The notes under the pieces are model-generated. The model did no database searches, was not told where the DNA came from, and worked only from the letters and a program-made list of their open reading frames with translations. Shown piece by piece: positions 52,401-64,000 of a stretch of DNA of 64,000 nt (positions are counted from its first letter, which is position 1; every line of letters begins with the position of its first letter). The stretch comes from Haliclystus octoradiatus (Eukaryota; Cnidaria; Staurozoa; Stauromedusae; Haliclystidae): contig CAKAJK010000003.1 in assembly GCA_916610825.1 (NCBI GenBank), forward strand, positions 620,001 to 684,000. Reading direction: 5' to 3'. The position numbers were made by a program, and so were the translations under genes.

Positions 52401-52938
52401 TTAACAAAGTTTTGTACGTCAAACTAAAACAAGAATTTCTCGAGTTATAATGGCGTAATCGTTTCACAAATAGTATATTTGGAATCAGTGCAAAATTCTG
52501 AACAAGAATAATGTTCTCGAAATTTTAAAATGTACAGTTTTGAAATTTCGAATTTTAACAAAGTTTTGTACGTCAAACTAAAACAAGAATTTCTCGAGTT
52601 ATAATGGCGTAATCGTTTCACAAATAGTATATTTGGAATCAGTGAAAAGTTCTGAACAAGAATATTGTATTCAAAACTTCTATTTTACAGTTTCAAATTT
52701 TCAACTTTAAAAACAAAGGAAATCTTCAAACACGAATTACTCGAGTTATAGTTGAGCAATCATTTCACAAATAGTATATTTGGAATCAGTGCAAAATTGT
52801 GAACAAGAATAATGTTGTCAAAAGATTAAAATGTACAGTTTTGAAATTTCGAATTTTAACAAAGTTTTGTACGTCAAACTAAAACAAGAATTTCTCGAGT
52901 TATAATGGCGTAATCGTTTCACAAATAGTATATTTGGA
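49493..52938 (+). repeat. 3,446-bp tandem duplication, copy 2
   Basis: Second copy, including its own B-B junction. A cluster of three G-to-T changes at 50,889, 50,894 and 50,902 is private to this copy. The unit after it (52,939) is a GAACCAG unit, not the A5 unit that opens the copies, so the duplication ends here. Confidence 0.9.
52484..52637 (+). repeat. Solitary B half-unit (second B-B junction)
   Basis: Same structure and flanking units as the junction at 49,038, exactly 3,446 bp away. It is therefore a copy made by the tandem duplication, not an independent event. Confidence 0.93.
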
Positions 52939-53237
52939 ATCAGTGAAAAATTCTGAACCAGAATATTGTATTCAAAACTTCTATTTTACAGTTTCAAATT
53001 TTCAACTTTAAACAAAGGAAATCTTCAAACACGAATTACTCGAGTTATAGTTGAGCAATCATTTCACAAATAGTAGGTTTGGAATCAGTGCAAAATTCTG
53101 AACAAGAATAATGTTCTCAAAATTTTAAAATGTACAGTTTTGAAATTTCGAATTTTAACAAAGTTTTGTACGTCAAACTAAAACAACAATTTCTCGAGTT
53201 ATAATGGCGTAATCGTTTCACAAATAGTATATTTGGA
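52638..53237 (+). repeat. 600-bp tandem duplication, copy 1
   Basis: Two dimers: GAAAAGTTCTG with TTTAAAAACAAAGG and GTTGTCAAAAGATT, then GAACCAG with TAGTAGG. The length is 2 x 299 + 2 because of the 2-bp insertion. Confidence 0.88.
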
Positions 53238-53837
53238 ATCAGTGAAAAGTTCTGAACAAGAATATTGTATTCAAAACTTCTATTTTACAGTTTCAAATTT
53301 TCAACTTTAAAAACAAAGGAAATCTTCAAACACGAATTACTCGAGTTATAGTTGAGCAATCATTTCACAAATAGTATATTTGGAATCAGTGCAAAATTGT
53401 GAACAAGAATAATGTTGTCAAAAGATTAAAATGTACAGTTTTGAAATTTCGAATTTTAACAAAGTTTTGTACGTCAAACTAAAACAAGAATTTCTCGAGT
53501 TATAATGGCGTAATCGTTTCACAAATAGTATATTTGGAATCAGTGAAAAATTCTGAACCAGAATATTGTATTCAAAACTTCTATTTTACAGTTTCAAATT
53601 TTCAACTTTAAACAAAGGAAATCTTCAAACACGAATTACTCGAGTTATAGTTGAGCAATCATTTCACAAATAGTAGGTTTGGAATCAGTGCAAAATTCTG
53701 AACAAGAATAATGTTCTCAAAATTTTAAAATGTACAGTTTTGAAATTTCGAATTTTAACAAAGTTTTGTACGTCAAACTAAAACAACAATTTCTCGAGTT
53801 ATAATGGCGTAATCGTTTCACAAATAGTATATTTGGA
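53238..53837 (+). repeat. 600-bp tandem duplication, copy 2
   Basis: Direct repeat of the preceding two dimers; TAGTAGG at 53,075 recurs at 53,675. Elsewhere in the right domain this pair occurs once before a TTGTTTTC unit, so the doubling is local. Confidence 0.88.
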
Positions 53838-56800
53838 ATCAGTGAAAAATTCTGAACAAGAATATTGTTTTCAAAACTTCTATTTTACAGTTTCAAATTT
53901 TCAACTTTTAACAAAGGAAATCTTCAAACACGAATTACTCGAGTTATAGTTGAGCAATCATTTCACAAATAGTATATTTGGAATCAGTGCAAAATTGTGA
54001 ACAAGAATAATGTTCTCAAAAGTTTAAAATGTACGGTTTTGAAATTTCGAATTTTAACAAAGTTTTGTACGTCAAACTAAAACAAGAATTTCTCGAGTTA
54101 TAATGGCGTAATCGTTTCACAAATAGTATATTTGAAATCAGTGAAAAATTCTGAACAAGAATATTGTATTCAAAACTTCTATTTTACAGTTTCAAATTTT
54201 CAACTTTAAACAAAGCAAATCTTCAAACACGAATTACTCGAGTTATAGTTGAGCAATCATTTCACAAATAGTATATTTGGAATCAGTGCAAAATTCTGAA
54301 CAAGAATATTGTTCTCAAAAGTTTAAAATGCACAGTTTTGAAATTTCGAAATTTAACAAAGTTTTGTACGTCAAACTAAAACAACAATTTCTCGAGTTAT
54401 AATGGCGTAATCGTTTCACAAATAGTATATTTGGAATCAGTGAAAAATTCTGAACAAGAATATTGTATTCAAAACTTCTATTTTACAGTCTCAAATTTTC
54501 AACTTTAAACAAAGGAAATCTTCAAACACGAATTACTCGAGTTATAGTTGAGCAATCATTTCACAAATAGTATATTTGGAATCAGTGCAAAATTGTGAAC
54601 AAGAATAATGTTCTCAAAAGTTTAAAATGTACAGTTTTGAAATTTCGAATTTTAACAAAGTTTTGTACGTCAAACTAAAACAAGAATTTCTCGAGTTATA
54701 ATGGCGTAATCGTTTCACAAATAGTATATTTGGAATCAGTGAAAAATTCTGAACCAGAATATTGTATTCAAAACTTCTATTTTACAGTTTCAAATTTTCA
54801 ACTTTAAACAAAGGAAATCTTCAAACACGAATTACTCGAGTTATAGTTGAGCAATCATTTCACAAATAGTATGTTTGGAATCAGTGCAAAATTCTGAACA
54901 AGAATAATGTTCTCAAAATTTTAAAATGTACAGTTTTGAAATTTCGAATTTTAACAAAGTTTTGTACGTCAAACTAAAACAAGAATTTCTCGAGTTATAA
55001 TGGCGTAATCGTTTCACAAATAGTATATTTGAAATCAGTGAAAAATTCTGAACAAGAATATTGTATTCAAAACTTCTATTTTACAGTTTCAAATTTTCAA
55101 CTTTAAACAAAGGAAATCTTCAAACACGAATTACTCGAGTTATAGTTGAGCAATCATATCACAAATAGTATATTTGGAATCAGTGCAAAATTGTGAACAA
55201 TAATAATGTTCTCAAAATCTTAAAATGTACAGTTTTGAAATTTCGAATTTTAACAAAGTTTTGTACGTCAAACTAAAACAAGAATTTCTCGAGTTATAAT
55301 GGCGTAATCGTTTCACAAATAGTATATTTGGAATCAGTGAAAAATTCTGAACCAGAATATTGTATTCAAAACTTCTATTTTACAGTTTCAAATTTTCAAC
55401 TTTAAACAAAGGAAATCTTCAAACACGAATTACTCGAGTTATAGTTGAGCAATCATTTCACAAATAGTATGTTTGGAATCAGTGCAAAATTCTGAACAAG
55501 AATAATGTTCTCAAAATTTTAAAATGTACAGTTTTGAAATTTCGAATTTTAACAAAGTTTTGTACGTCAAACTAAAACAAGAATTTCTCGAGTTATAATG
55601 GCGTAATCGTTTCACAAATAGTATATTTGGAATCAGTGAAAAATTCTGAACAAGAATATTGTATTCAAAACTTCTATTTTACAGTTTCAAATTTTCAACT
55701 TTAAACAAAGGAAATCTTCAAACACGAATTACTCGAGTTATAGTTGAGCAATCATTTCACAAATAGTATATTTGGAATCAGTGCAAAATTCTGAACAAGA
55801 ATAATGTTCTCGAAATTTTAAAATGTACAGTTTTGAAATTTCGAATTTTAACAAAGTTTTGTACGTCAAACTAAAACAAGAATTTCTCGAGTTATAATGG
55901 CGTAATCGTTTCACAAATAGTATATTTGGAATCAGTGAAAAGTTCTGAACAAGAATATTGTATTCAAAACTTCTATTTTACAGTTTCAAATTTTCAACTT
56001 TAAAAACAAAGGAAATCTTCAAACACGAATTACTCGAGTTATAGTTGAGCAATCATTTCACAAATAGTATATTTGGAATCAGTGCAAAATTGTGAACAAG
56101 AATAATGTTGTCAAAAGATTAAAATGTACAGTTTTGAAATTTCGAATTTTAACAAAGTTTTGTACGTCAAACTAAAACAAGAATTTCTCGAGTTATAATG
56201 GCGTAATCGTTTCACAAATAGTATATTTGGAATCAGTGAAAAATTCTGAACCAGAATATTGTATTCAAAACTTCTATTTTACAGTTTCAAATTTTCAACT
56301 TTAAACAAAGGAAATCTTCAAACACGAATTACTCGAGTTATAGTTGAGCAATCATTCCACAAATAGTAGGTTTGGAATCAGTGCAAAATTCTGAACAAGA
56401 ATAATGTTCTCAAAATTTTAAAATGTACAGTTTTGAAATTTCGAATTTTAACAAAGTTTTGTACGTCAAACTAAAACAACAATTTCTCGAGTTATAATGG
56501 CGTAATCGTTTCACAAATAGTATATTTGGAATCAGTGAAAAATTCTGAACAAGAATATTGTTTTCAAAACTTCTATTTTACAGTTTCAAATTTTCAACTT
56601 TTAACAAAGGAAATCTTCAAACACGAATTACTCGAGTTATAGTTGAGCAATCATTTCACAAATAGTATATTTGGAATCAGTGCAAAATTGTGAACAAGAA
56701 TAATGTTCTCAAAAGTTTAAAATGTACGGTTTTGAAATTTCGAATTTTAACAAAGTTTTGTACGTCAAACTAAAACAAGAATTTCTCGAGTTATAATGGC

Positions 56801-59221
56801 GTAATCGTTTCACAAATAGTATATTTGAAATCAGTGAAAAATTCTGAACAAGAATATTGTATTCAAAACTTCTATTTTACAGTTTCAAATTTTCAACTTT
56901 AAACAAAGCAAATCTTCAAACACGAATTACTCGAGTTATAGTTGAGCAATCATTTCACAAATAGTATATTTGGAATCAGTGCAAAATTCTGAACAAGAAT
57001 ATTGTTCTCAAAAGTTTAAAATGCACAGTTTTGAAATTTCGAAATTTAACAAAGTTTTGTACGTCAAACTAAAACAACAATTTCTCGAGTTATAATGGCG
57101 TAATCGTTTCACAAATAGTATATTTGGAATCAGTGAAAAATTCTGAACAAGAATATTGTATTCAAAACTTCTATTTTACAGTTTCAAATTTTCAACTTTA
57201 AACAAAGGAAATCTTCAAACACGAATTACTCGAGTTATAGTTGAGCAATCATTTCACAAATAGTATATTTGGAATCAGTGCAAAATTCTGAACAAGAATA
57301 ATGTTCTCAAAATTTTAAAATGTACAGTTTTGAAATTTCGAATTTTAACAAAGTTTTGTACGTCAAACTAAAACAAGAATTTCTCGAGTTATAATGGCGT
57401 AATCGTTTCACAAATAGTATATTTGGAATCAGTGAAAAGTTCTGAACAAGAATATTGTATTCAAAACTTCTATTTTACAGTTTCAAATTTTCAACTTTAA
57501 ACAAAGGAAATCTTCAAACACGAATTACTCGAGTTATAGTTGAGCAATCATTTCACAAATAGTATATTTGGAATCAGTGCAAAATTCTGAACAAGAATAA
57601 TGTTCTCAAAATTTTAAAATGTACAGTTTTGAAATTTCGAATTTTAACAAAGTTTTGTACGTCAAACTAAAACAAGAATTTCTCGAGTTATAATGGCGTA
57701 ATCGTTTCACAAATAGTATATTTGGAATCAGTGAAAAGTTCTGAACAAGAATATTGTATTCAAAACTTCTATTTTACAGTTTCAAATTTTCAACTTTAAA
57801 CAAAGGAAATCTTCAAACACGAATTACTCGAGTTATAGTTGAGCAATCATTTCACAAATAGTATATTTGGAATCAGTGCAAAATTGTGAACAAGAATAAT
57901 GTTCTCAAAAGTTTAAAATGTACAGTTTTGAAATTTCGAATTTTAACAAAGTTTTGTACGTCAAACTAAAACAAGAATTTCTCGAGTTATAATGGCGTAA
58001 TCGTTTCACAAATAGTATATTTGGAATCAGTGAAAAATTCTGAACCAGAATATTGTATTCAAAACTTCTATTTTACAGTTTCAAATTTTCAACTTTAAAC
58101 AAAGGAAATCTTCAAACACGAATTACTCGAGTTATAGTTGAGCAATCATTTCACAAATAGTATGTTTGGAATCAGTGCAAAATTCTGAACAAGAATAATG
58201 TTCTCAAAATTTTAAAATGTACAGTTTTGAAATTTCGAATTTTAACAAAGTTTTGTACGTCAAACTAAAACAAGAATTTCTCGAGTTATAATGGCGTAAT
58301 CGTTTCACAAATAGTATATTTGGAATCAGTGAAAAATTCTGAACAAGAACATTGTATTTAAAACTTCTATTTTACAGTTTCAAATTTTCAACTTTAAACA
58401 AAGGAAATCTTCAAACACGAATTACTCGAGTTATAGTTGAGCAATCATTTCACAAATAGTATATTTGGAATCAGTGCAAAATTGTGAACAAGAATAATGT
58501 TCTCAAAAGATTAAAATGTACAGTTTTGAAATTTCGAATTTTAACAAAGTTTTGTAGGTCAAACTAAAACAAGAATTTCTCGAGTTATAATGGCGTAATC
58601 GTTTCACAAATAGTATATTTGGAATCAGTGAAAAGTTCTGAACAAGAATATTGTATTCAAAACTTCTATTTTACAGTTTCAAATTTTCAACTTTAAACAA
58701 AGGAAATCTTCAAACACGAATTACTCGAGTTATAGTTGAGCAATCATTTCACAAATAGTATATTTGGAATCAGTGCAAAATTGTGAACAAGAATAATGTT
58801 CTCAAAAGTTTAAAATGTACGGTTTTGAAATTTCGAATTTTAACAAAGTTTTGTACGTCAAACTAAAACAAGAATTTCTCGAGTTATAATGGCGTAATCG
58901 TTTCACAAATAGTATATTTGAAATCAGTGAAAAATTCTGAACAAGAATATTGTATTCAAAACTTCTATTTTACAGTTTCAAATTTTCAACTTTAAACAAA
59001 GCAAATCTTCAAACACGAATTACTCGAGTTATAGTTGAGCAATCATTTCACAAATAGTATATTTGGAATCAGTGCACAATTCTGAACAAGAATATTGTTC
59101 TCAAAAGTTTAAAATGCACAGTTTTGAAATTTCGAAATTTAACAAAGTTTTGTACGTCAAACTAAAACAACAATTTCTCGAGTTATAATGGCGTAATCGT
59201 TTCACAAATAGTATATTTGGA
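53838..59221 (+). repeat. Right-domain mosaic, units 180-197
   Basis: Units follow pieces of the common right-domain order with switches between them. Units 187-193 (55,931-58,025) repeat the order of 169-175 but lack CAGTCTC and the 1-bp deletion. Private features are AACAATAATAATG with AAAATCTTAAAATG near 55,200 (seen again only near 63,590), CATTCCAC near 56,357, GAACATTGTATTTAAAAC near 58,348, and GTAGGTC near 58,556. Confidence 0.82.
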
Positions 59222-60718
59222 ATCAGTGAAAAGTTCTGAACAAGAATATTGTATTCAAAACTTCTATTTTACAGTTTCAAATTTTCAACTTTAAACAAAG
59301 GAAATCTTCAAACACGAATTACTCGAGTTATAGTTGAGCAATCATTTCACAAATAGTATATTTGGAATCAGTGCAAAATTCTGAACAAGAATAATGTTCT
59401 CGAAATTTTAAAATGTACAGTTTTGAAATTTCGAATTTTAACAAAGTTTTGTACGTCAAACTAAAACAAGAATTTCTCGAGTTATAATGGCGTAATCGTT
59501 TCACAAATAGTATATTTGGAATCAGTGAAAAGTTCTGAACAAGAATATTGTATTCAAAACTTCTATTTTACAGTTTCAAATTTTCAACTTTAAAAACAAA
59601 GGAAATCTTCAAACACGAATTACTCGAGTTATAGTTGAGCAATCATTTCACAAATAGTATATTTGGAATCAGTGCAAAATTGTGAACAAGAATAATGTTG
59701 TCAAAAGATTAAAATGTACAGTTTTGAAATTTCGAATTTTAACAAAGTTTTGTACGTCAAACTAAAACAAGAATTTCTCGAGTTATAATGGCGTAATCGT
59801 TTCACAAATAGTATATTTGGAATCAGTGAAAAATTCTGAACCAGAATATTGTATTCAAAACTTCTATTTTACAGTTTCAAATTTTCAACTTTAAACAAAG
59901 GAAATCTTCAAACACGAATTACTCGAGTTATAGTTGAGCAATCATTTCACAAATAGTAGGTTTGGAATCAGTGCAAAATTCTGAACAAGAATAATGTTCT
60001 CAAAATTTTAAAATGTACAGTTTTGAAATTTCGAATTTTAACAAAGTTTTGTACGTCAAACTAAAACAACAATTTCTCGAGTTATAATGGCGTAATCGTT
60101 TCACAAATAGTATATTTGGAATCAGTGAAAAATTCTGAACAAGAATATTGTTTTCAAAACTTCTATTTTACAGTTTCAAATTTTCAACTTTTAACAAAGG
60201 AAATCTTCAAACACGAATTACTCGAGTTATAGTTGAGCAATCATTTCACAAATAGTATATTTGGAATCAGTGCAAAATTGTGAACAAGAATAATGTTCTC
60301 AAAAGTTTAAAATGTACGGTTTTGAAATTTCGAATTTTAACAAAGTTTTGTACGTCAAACTAAAACAAGAATTTCTCGAGTTATAATGGCGTAATCGTTT
60401 CACAAATAGTATATTTGAAATCAGTGAAAAATTCTGAACAAGAATATTGTATTCAAAACTTCTATTTTACAGTTTCAAATTTTCAACTTTAAACAAAGCA
60501 AATCTTCAAACACGAATTACTCGAGTTATAGTTGAGCAATCATTTCACAAATAGTATATTTGGAATCAGTGCACAATTCTGAACAAGAATATTGTTCTCA
60601 AAAGTTTAAAATGCACAGTTTTGAAATTTCGAAATTTAACAAAGTTTTGTACGTCAAACTAAAACAACAATTTCTCGAGTTATAATGGCGTAATCGTTTC
60701 ACAAATAGTATATTTGGA
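59222..60718 (+). repeat. 5-dimer HOR, copy 1 (1,497 bp)
   Basis: Order is GAAAAGTTCTG with CTCGAAATTTT, GAAAAGTTCTG with +2 and GTTGTC, GAACCAG with TAGTAGG, TTGTTTTC with GTACGGT, then CAAAGCAAATC with GTGCACAATTCTG and AATATTGTTC. The length is 5 x 299 + 2. Confidence 0.88.
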
Positions 60719-62215
60719 ATCAGTGAAAAGTTCTGAACAAGAATATTGTATTCAAAACTTCTATTTTACAGTCTCAAATTTTCAACTTTAAACAAAGGAA
60801 ATCTTCAAACACGAATTACTCGAGTTATAGTTGAGCAATCATTTCACAAATAGTATATTTGGAATCAGTGCAAAATTCTGAACAAGAATAATGTTCTCGA
60901 AATTTTAAAATGTACAGTTTTGAAATTTCGAATTTTAACAAAGTTTTGTACGTCAAACTAAAACAAGAATTTCTCGAGTTATAATGGCGTAATCGTTTCA
61001 CAAATAGTATATTTGGAATCAGTGAAAAGTTCTGAACAAGAATATTGTATTCAAAACTTCTATTTTACAGTTTCAAATTTTCAACTTTAAAAACAAAGGA
61101 AATCTTCAAACACGAATTACTCGAGTTATAGTTGAGCAATCATTTCACAAATAGTATATTTGGAATCAGTGCAAAATTGTGAACAAGAATAATGTTGTCA
61201 AAAGATTAAAATGTACAGTTTTGAAATTTCGAATTTTAACAAAGTTTTGTACGTCAAACTAAAACAAGAATTTCTCGAGTTATAATGGCGTAATCGTTTC
61301 ACAAATAGTATATTTGGAATCAGTGAAAAATTCTGAACCAGAATATTGTATTCAAAACTTCTATTTTACAGTTTCAAATTTTCAACTTTAAACAAAGGAA
61401 ATCTTCAAACACGAATTACTCGAGTTATAGTTGAGCAATCATTTCACAAATAGTAGGTTTGGAATCAGTGCAAAATTCTGAACAAGAATAATGTTCTCAA
61501 AATTTTAAAATGTACAGTTTTGAAATTTCGAATTTTAACAAAGTTTTGTACGTCAAACTAAAACAACAATTTCTCGAGTTATAATGGCGTAATCGTTTCA
61601 CAAATAGTATATTTGGAATCAGTGAAAAATTCTGAACAAGAATATTGTTTTCAAAACTTCTATTTTACAGTTTCAAATTTTCAACTTTTAACAAAGGAAA
61701 TCTTCAAACACGAATTACTCGAGTTATAGTTGAGCAATCATTTCACAAATAGTATATTTGGAATCAGTGCAAAATTGTGAACAAGAATAATGTTCTCAAA
61801 AGTTTAAAATGTACGGTTTTGAAATTTCGAATTTTAACAAAGTTTTGTACGTCAAACTAAAACAAGAATTTCTCGAGTTATAATGGCGTAATCGTTTCAC
61901 AAATAGTATATTTGAAATCAGTGAAAAATTCTGAACAAGAATATTGTATTCAAAACTTCTATTTTACAGTTTCAAATTTTCAACTTTAAACAAAGCAAAT
62001 CTTCAAACACGAATTACTCGAGTTATAGTTGAGCAATCATTTCACAAATAGTATATTTGGAATCAGTGCACAATTCTGAACAAGAATATTGTTCTCAAAA
62101 GTTTAAAATGCACAGTTTTGAAATTTCGAAATTTAACAAAGTTTTGTACGTCAAACTAAAACAACAATTTCTCGAGTTATAATGGCGTAATCGTTTCACA
62201 AATAGTATATTTGGA
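60719..62215 (+). repeat. 5-dimer HOR, copy 2 (1,497 bp)
   Basis: Same five-unit order at a 1,497-bp offset. The first unit has CAGTCTCAAAT where copy 1 has CAGTTTCAAAT. That marker normally belongs to a neighbouring unit type, so it may mark a conversion tract or the crossover point. Confidence 0.87.
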
Positions 62216-64000
62216 ATCAGTGAAAAATTCTGAACAAGAATATTGTATTCAAAACTTCTATTTTACAGTCTCAAATTTTCAACTTTAAACAAAGGAAATC
62301 TTCAAACACGAATTACTCGAGTTATAGTTGAGCAATCATTTCACAAATAGTATATTTGGAATCAGTGCAAAATTGTGAACAAGAATAATGTTCTCAAAAG
62401 TTTAAAATGTACAGTTTTGAAATTTCGAATTTTAACAAAGTTTTGTACGTCAAACTAAAACAAGAATTTCTCGAGTTATAATGGCGTAATCGTTTCACAA
62501 ATAGTATATTTGGAATCAGTGAAAAATTCTGAACCAGAATATTGTATTCAAAACTTCTATTTTACAGTTTCAAATTTTCAACTTTAAACAAAGGAAATCT
62601 TCAAACACGAATTACTCGAGTTATAGTTGAGCAATCATTTCACAAATAGTATGTTTGGAATCAGTGCAAAATTCTGAACAAGAATAATGTTCTCAAAATT
62701 TTAAAATGTACAGTTTTGAAATTTCGAATTTTAACAAAGTTTTGTACGTCAAACTAAAACAAGAATTTCTCGAGTTATAATGGCGTAATCGTTTCACAAA
62801 TAGTATATTTGAAATCAGTGAAAAATTCTGAACAAGAATATTGTATTCAAAACTTCTATTTTACAGTTTCAAATTTTCAACTTTAAACAAAGGAAATCTT
62901 CAAACACGAATTACTCGAGTTATAGTTGAGCAATCATTTCACAAATAGTATATTTGGAATCAGTGCAAAATTCTGAACAAGAATATTGTTCTCAAAAGTT
63001 TAAAATGCACAGTTTTGAAATTTCGAAATTTAACAAAGTTTTGTACGTCAAACTAAAACAACAATTTCTCGAGTTATAATGGCGTAATCGTTTCACAAAT
63101 AGTATATTTGGAATCAGTGAAAAATTCTGAACAAGAATATTGTTTTCAAAACTTCTATTTTACAGTTTCAAATTTTCAACTTTTAACAAAGGAAATCTTC
63201 AAACACGAATTACTCGAGTTATAGTTGAGCAATCATTTCACAAATAGTATGTTTGGAATCAGTGCAAAATTCTGAACAAGAATAATGTTCTCAAAATTTT
63301 AAAATGTACAGTTTTGAAATTTCGAATTTTAACAAAGTTTTGTACGTCAAACTAAAACAAGAATTTCTCGAGTTATAATGGCGTAATCGTTTCACAAATA
63401 GTATATTTGGAATCAGTGAAAAATTCTGAACAAGAATATTGTATTCAAAACTTCTATTTTACAGTTTCAAATTTTCAACTTTAAACAAAGGAAATCTTCA
63501 AACACGAATTACTCGAGTTATAGTTGAGCAATCATATCACAAATAGTATATTTGGAATCAGTGCAAAATTGTGAACAATAATAATGTTCTCAAAATCTTA
63601 AAATGTACAGTTTTGAAATTTCGAATTTTAACAAAGTTTTGTACGTCAAACTAAAACAAGAATTTCTCGAGTTATAATGGCGTAATCGTTTCACAAATAG
63701 TATATTTGGAATCAGTGAAAAATTCTGAACCAGAATATTGTATTCAAAACTTCTATTTTACAGTTTCAAATTTTCAACTTTAAACAAAGGAAATCTTCAA
63801 ACACGAATTACTCGAGTTATAGTTGAGCAATCATTTCACAAATAGTATGTTTGGAATCAGTGCAAAATTCTGAACAAGAATAATGTTCTCAAAATTTTAA
63901 AATGTACAGTTTTGAAATTTCGAATTTTAACAAAGTTTTGTACGTCAAACTAAAACAAGAATTTCTCGAGTTATAATGGCGTAATCGTTTCACAAATAGT
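62216..64000 (+). repeat. Right-edge units 208-213, last one cut by the window
   Basis: Units 210-213 repeat the marker order of units 153-156 at the left end of this domain: AATATTGTTC, TTGTTTTC with TATGTTT, ATCATATCAC, GAACCAG with TATGTTT. The final dimer begins at 63,711 and stops 9 bp before its expected end, so the array continues beyond the window. Confidence 0.9.

Larger units (their letters stand above)
1..64000 (+). repeat. Satellite DNA array, 299-bp dimeric unit, head to tail
   Basis: The entire window is one tandem array. ATCAGTGAAAA recurs at 1, 300, 599, 898 and so on, at exact 299-bp steps for the first 157 units. All units lie in one orientation and nothing interrupts them. 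The count is 212 complete dimers, a last dimer of 290 bp cut by the window edge (from 63,711), and two solitary B halves. The first unit has 78 G+C in 299 (26%). No coding region is supportable: 299 is not a multiple of 3, so each frame changes phase at every unit and meets the stop codons of all phases within three units. The family is not recognised. The role could be centromeric or pericentromeric heterochromatin, which is inference only. Confidence 0.98.
45150..64000 (+). repeat. Right domain: divergent subfamily mixture with indels
   Basis: From unit 152 the composition changes. A1, A2, A3 and B1 types vanish and all units have CAAAGG or close variants (CAAAGC, CTTTTAACAAAGG). B halves mostly carry AATGTACAG and CAAGAATT. 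New markers appear: GAACCAG, GAAAAGTTCTG, TTGTTTTC, AATATTGTTC, CTCGAAATTTT, TAGTAGGTTT and GTACGGT. Length variants absent from the left also appear: TTTAAAAACAAAGG (+2) in eight A halves and CTCAAAATTTAAAATG (-1) in two B halves. Units often follow the order GAAAAGTTCTG with +2, GAACCAG with TAGTAGG, TTGTTTTC, CAAAGCAAATC, CAGTCTC, and two GAAAAGTTCTG units. Confidence 0.9.

Noticed and set aside
1..64000. CRISPR-like array of repeats and spacers
   Set aside because: There are regular repeats, but there are no unique spacers. The whole 299 bp repeats, including the stretches between the shared blocks, and no cas-like gene is present.
1..64000. Transposon or retroelement insertions
   Set aside because: The unit frame is accounted for to the base over the full window. 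No insertion longer than 2 bp, no inverted segment, no target-site duplication and no terminal repeat is seen.

Overview
The whole window is one uninterrupted, AT-rich eukaryotic satellite DNA array in a single orientation. I see no gene, RNA gene, transposon, CRISPR array or unique sequence. The repeat unit is a 299-bp dimer (about 26% G+C, counted on the first unit). It has two related half-units, A (145 bp) and B (154 bp). Both open with ATCAGTG and close with CACAAATAGTATATTTGGA, but they differ in the middle. Counting start to end gives 212 full dimers, a final dimer cut by the window edge 9 bp short of its end, and two extra solitary B halves. This sum accounts for every base once eight 2-bp insertions and two 1-bp deletions are included. 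The array runs off both ends. Organism: a eukaryote with long homogeneous heterochromatic arrays. The AT richness and undepleted CpG would suit an invertebrate such as an arthropod, but I do not recognise the satellite family and cannot name the lineage. The assembly is probably from accurate long reads, since such DNA does not normally assemble otherwise.

Layout. Left domain (1 to about 45,149; 151 dimers): every unit starts at an exact multiple of 299, so there is no net length change. The units are mixed from a few A and B subtypes arranged in nested higher-order repeats (HORs). These are a 14-dimer block twice (2,393-10,764), a 4-dimer block twice (10,466-12,857), a 6-dimer block twice (13,601-17,188), a 9-dimer block twice (17,044-22,425), an 8-dimer block with a partial second copy (22,426-26,013), a 4-dimer block twice (26,014-28,405), a 3-dimer block twice (30,200-31,993) and a 7-dimer block twice (38,273-42,458). 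A 15-dimer segment at 33,788-38,272 recurs at 40,665-45,149. Right domain (45,150-64,000): a different subfamily mixture with its own substitutions, recurring small indels, a tandem 3,446-bp duplication (46,047-52,938), two B-B junctions, and 600-bp and 1,497-bp tandem duplications.

Interpretation. The pattern is what repeated unequal exchange and gene conversion produce in a satellite, with amplified blocks of many sizes and no single fixed HOR length. A centromeric or pericentromeric location is plausible but not shown by the sequence. The most informative features are the contrast in length stability between the two domains, the B-B junctions, island cassettes of right-domain-type units inside the left domain, and two variant classes that sharpen short palindromes. 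I found no evidence of a new gene system.
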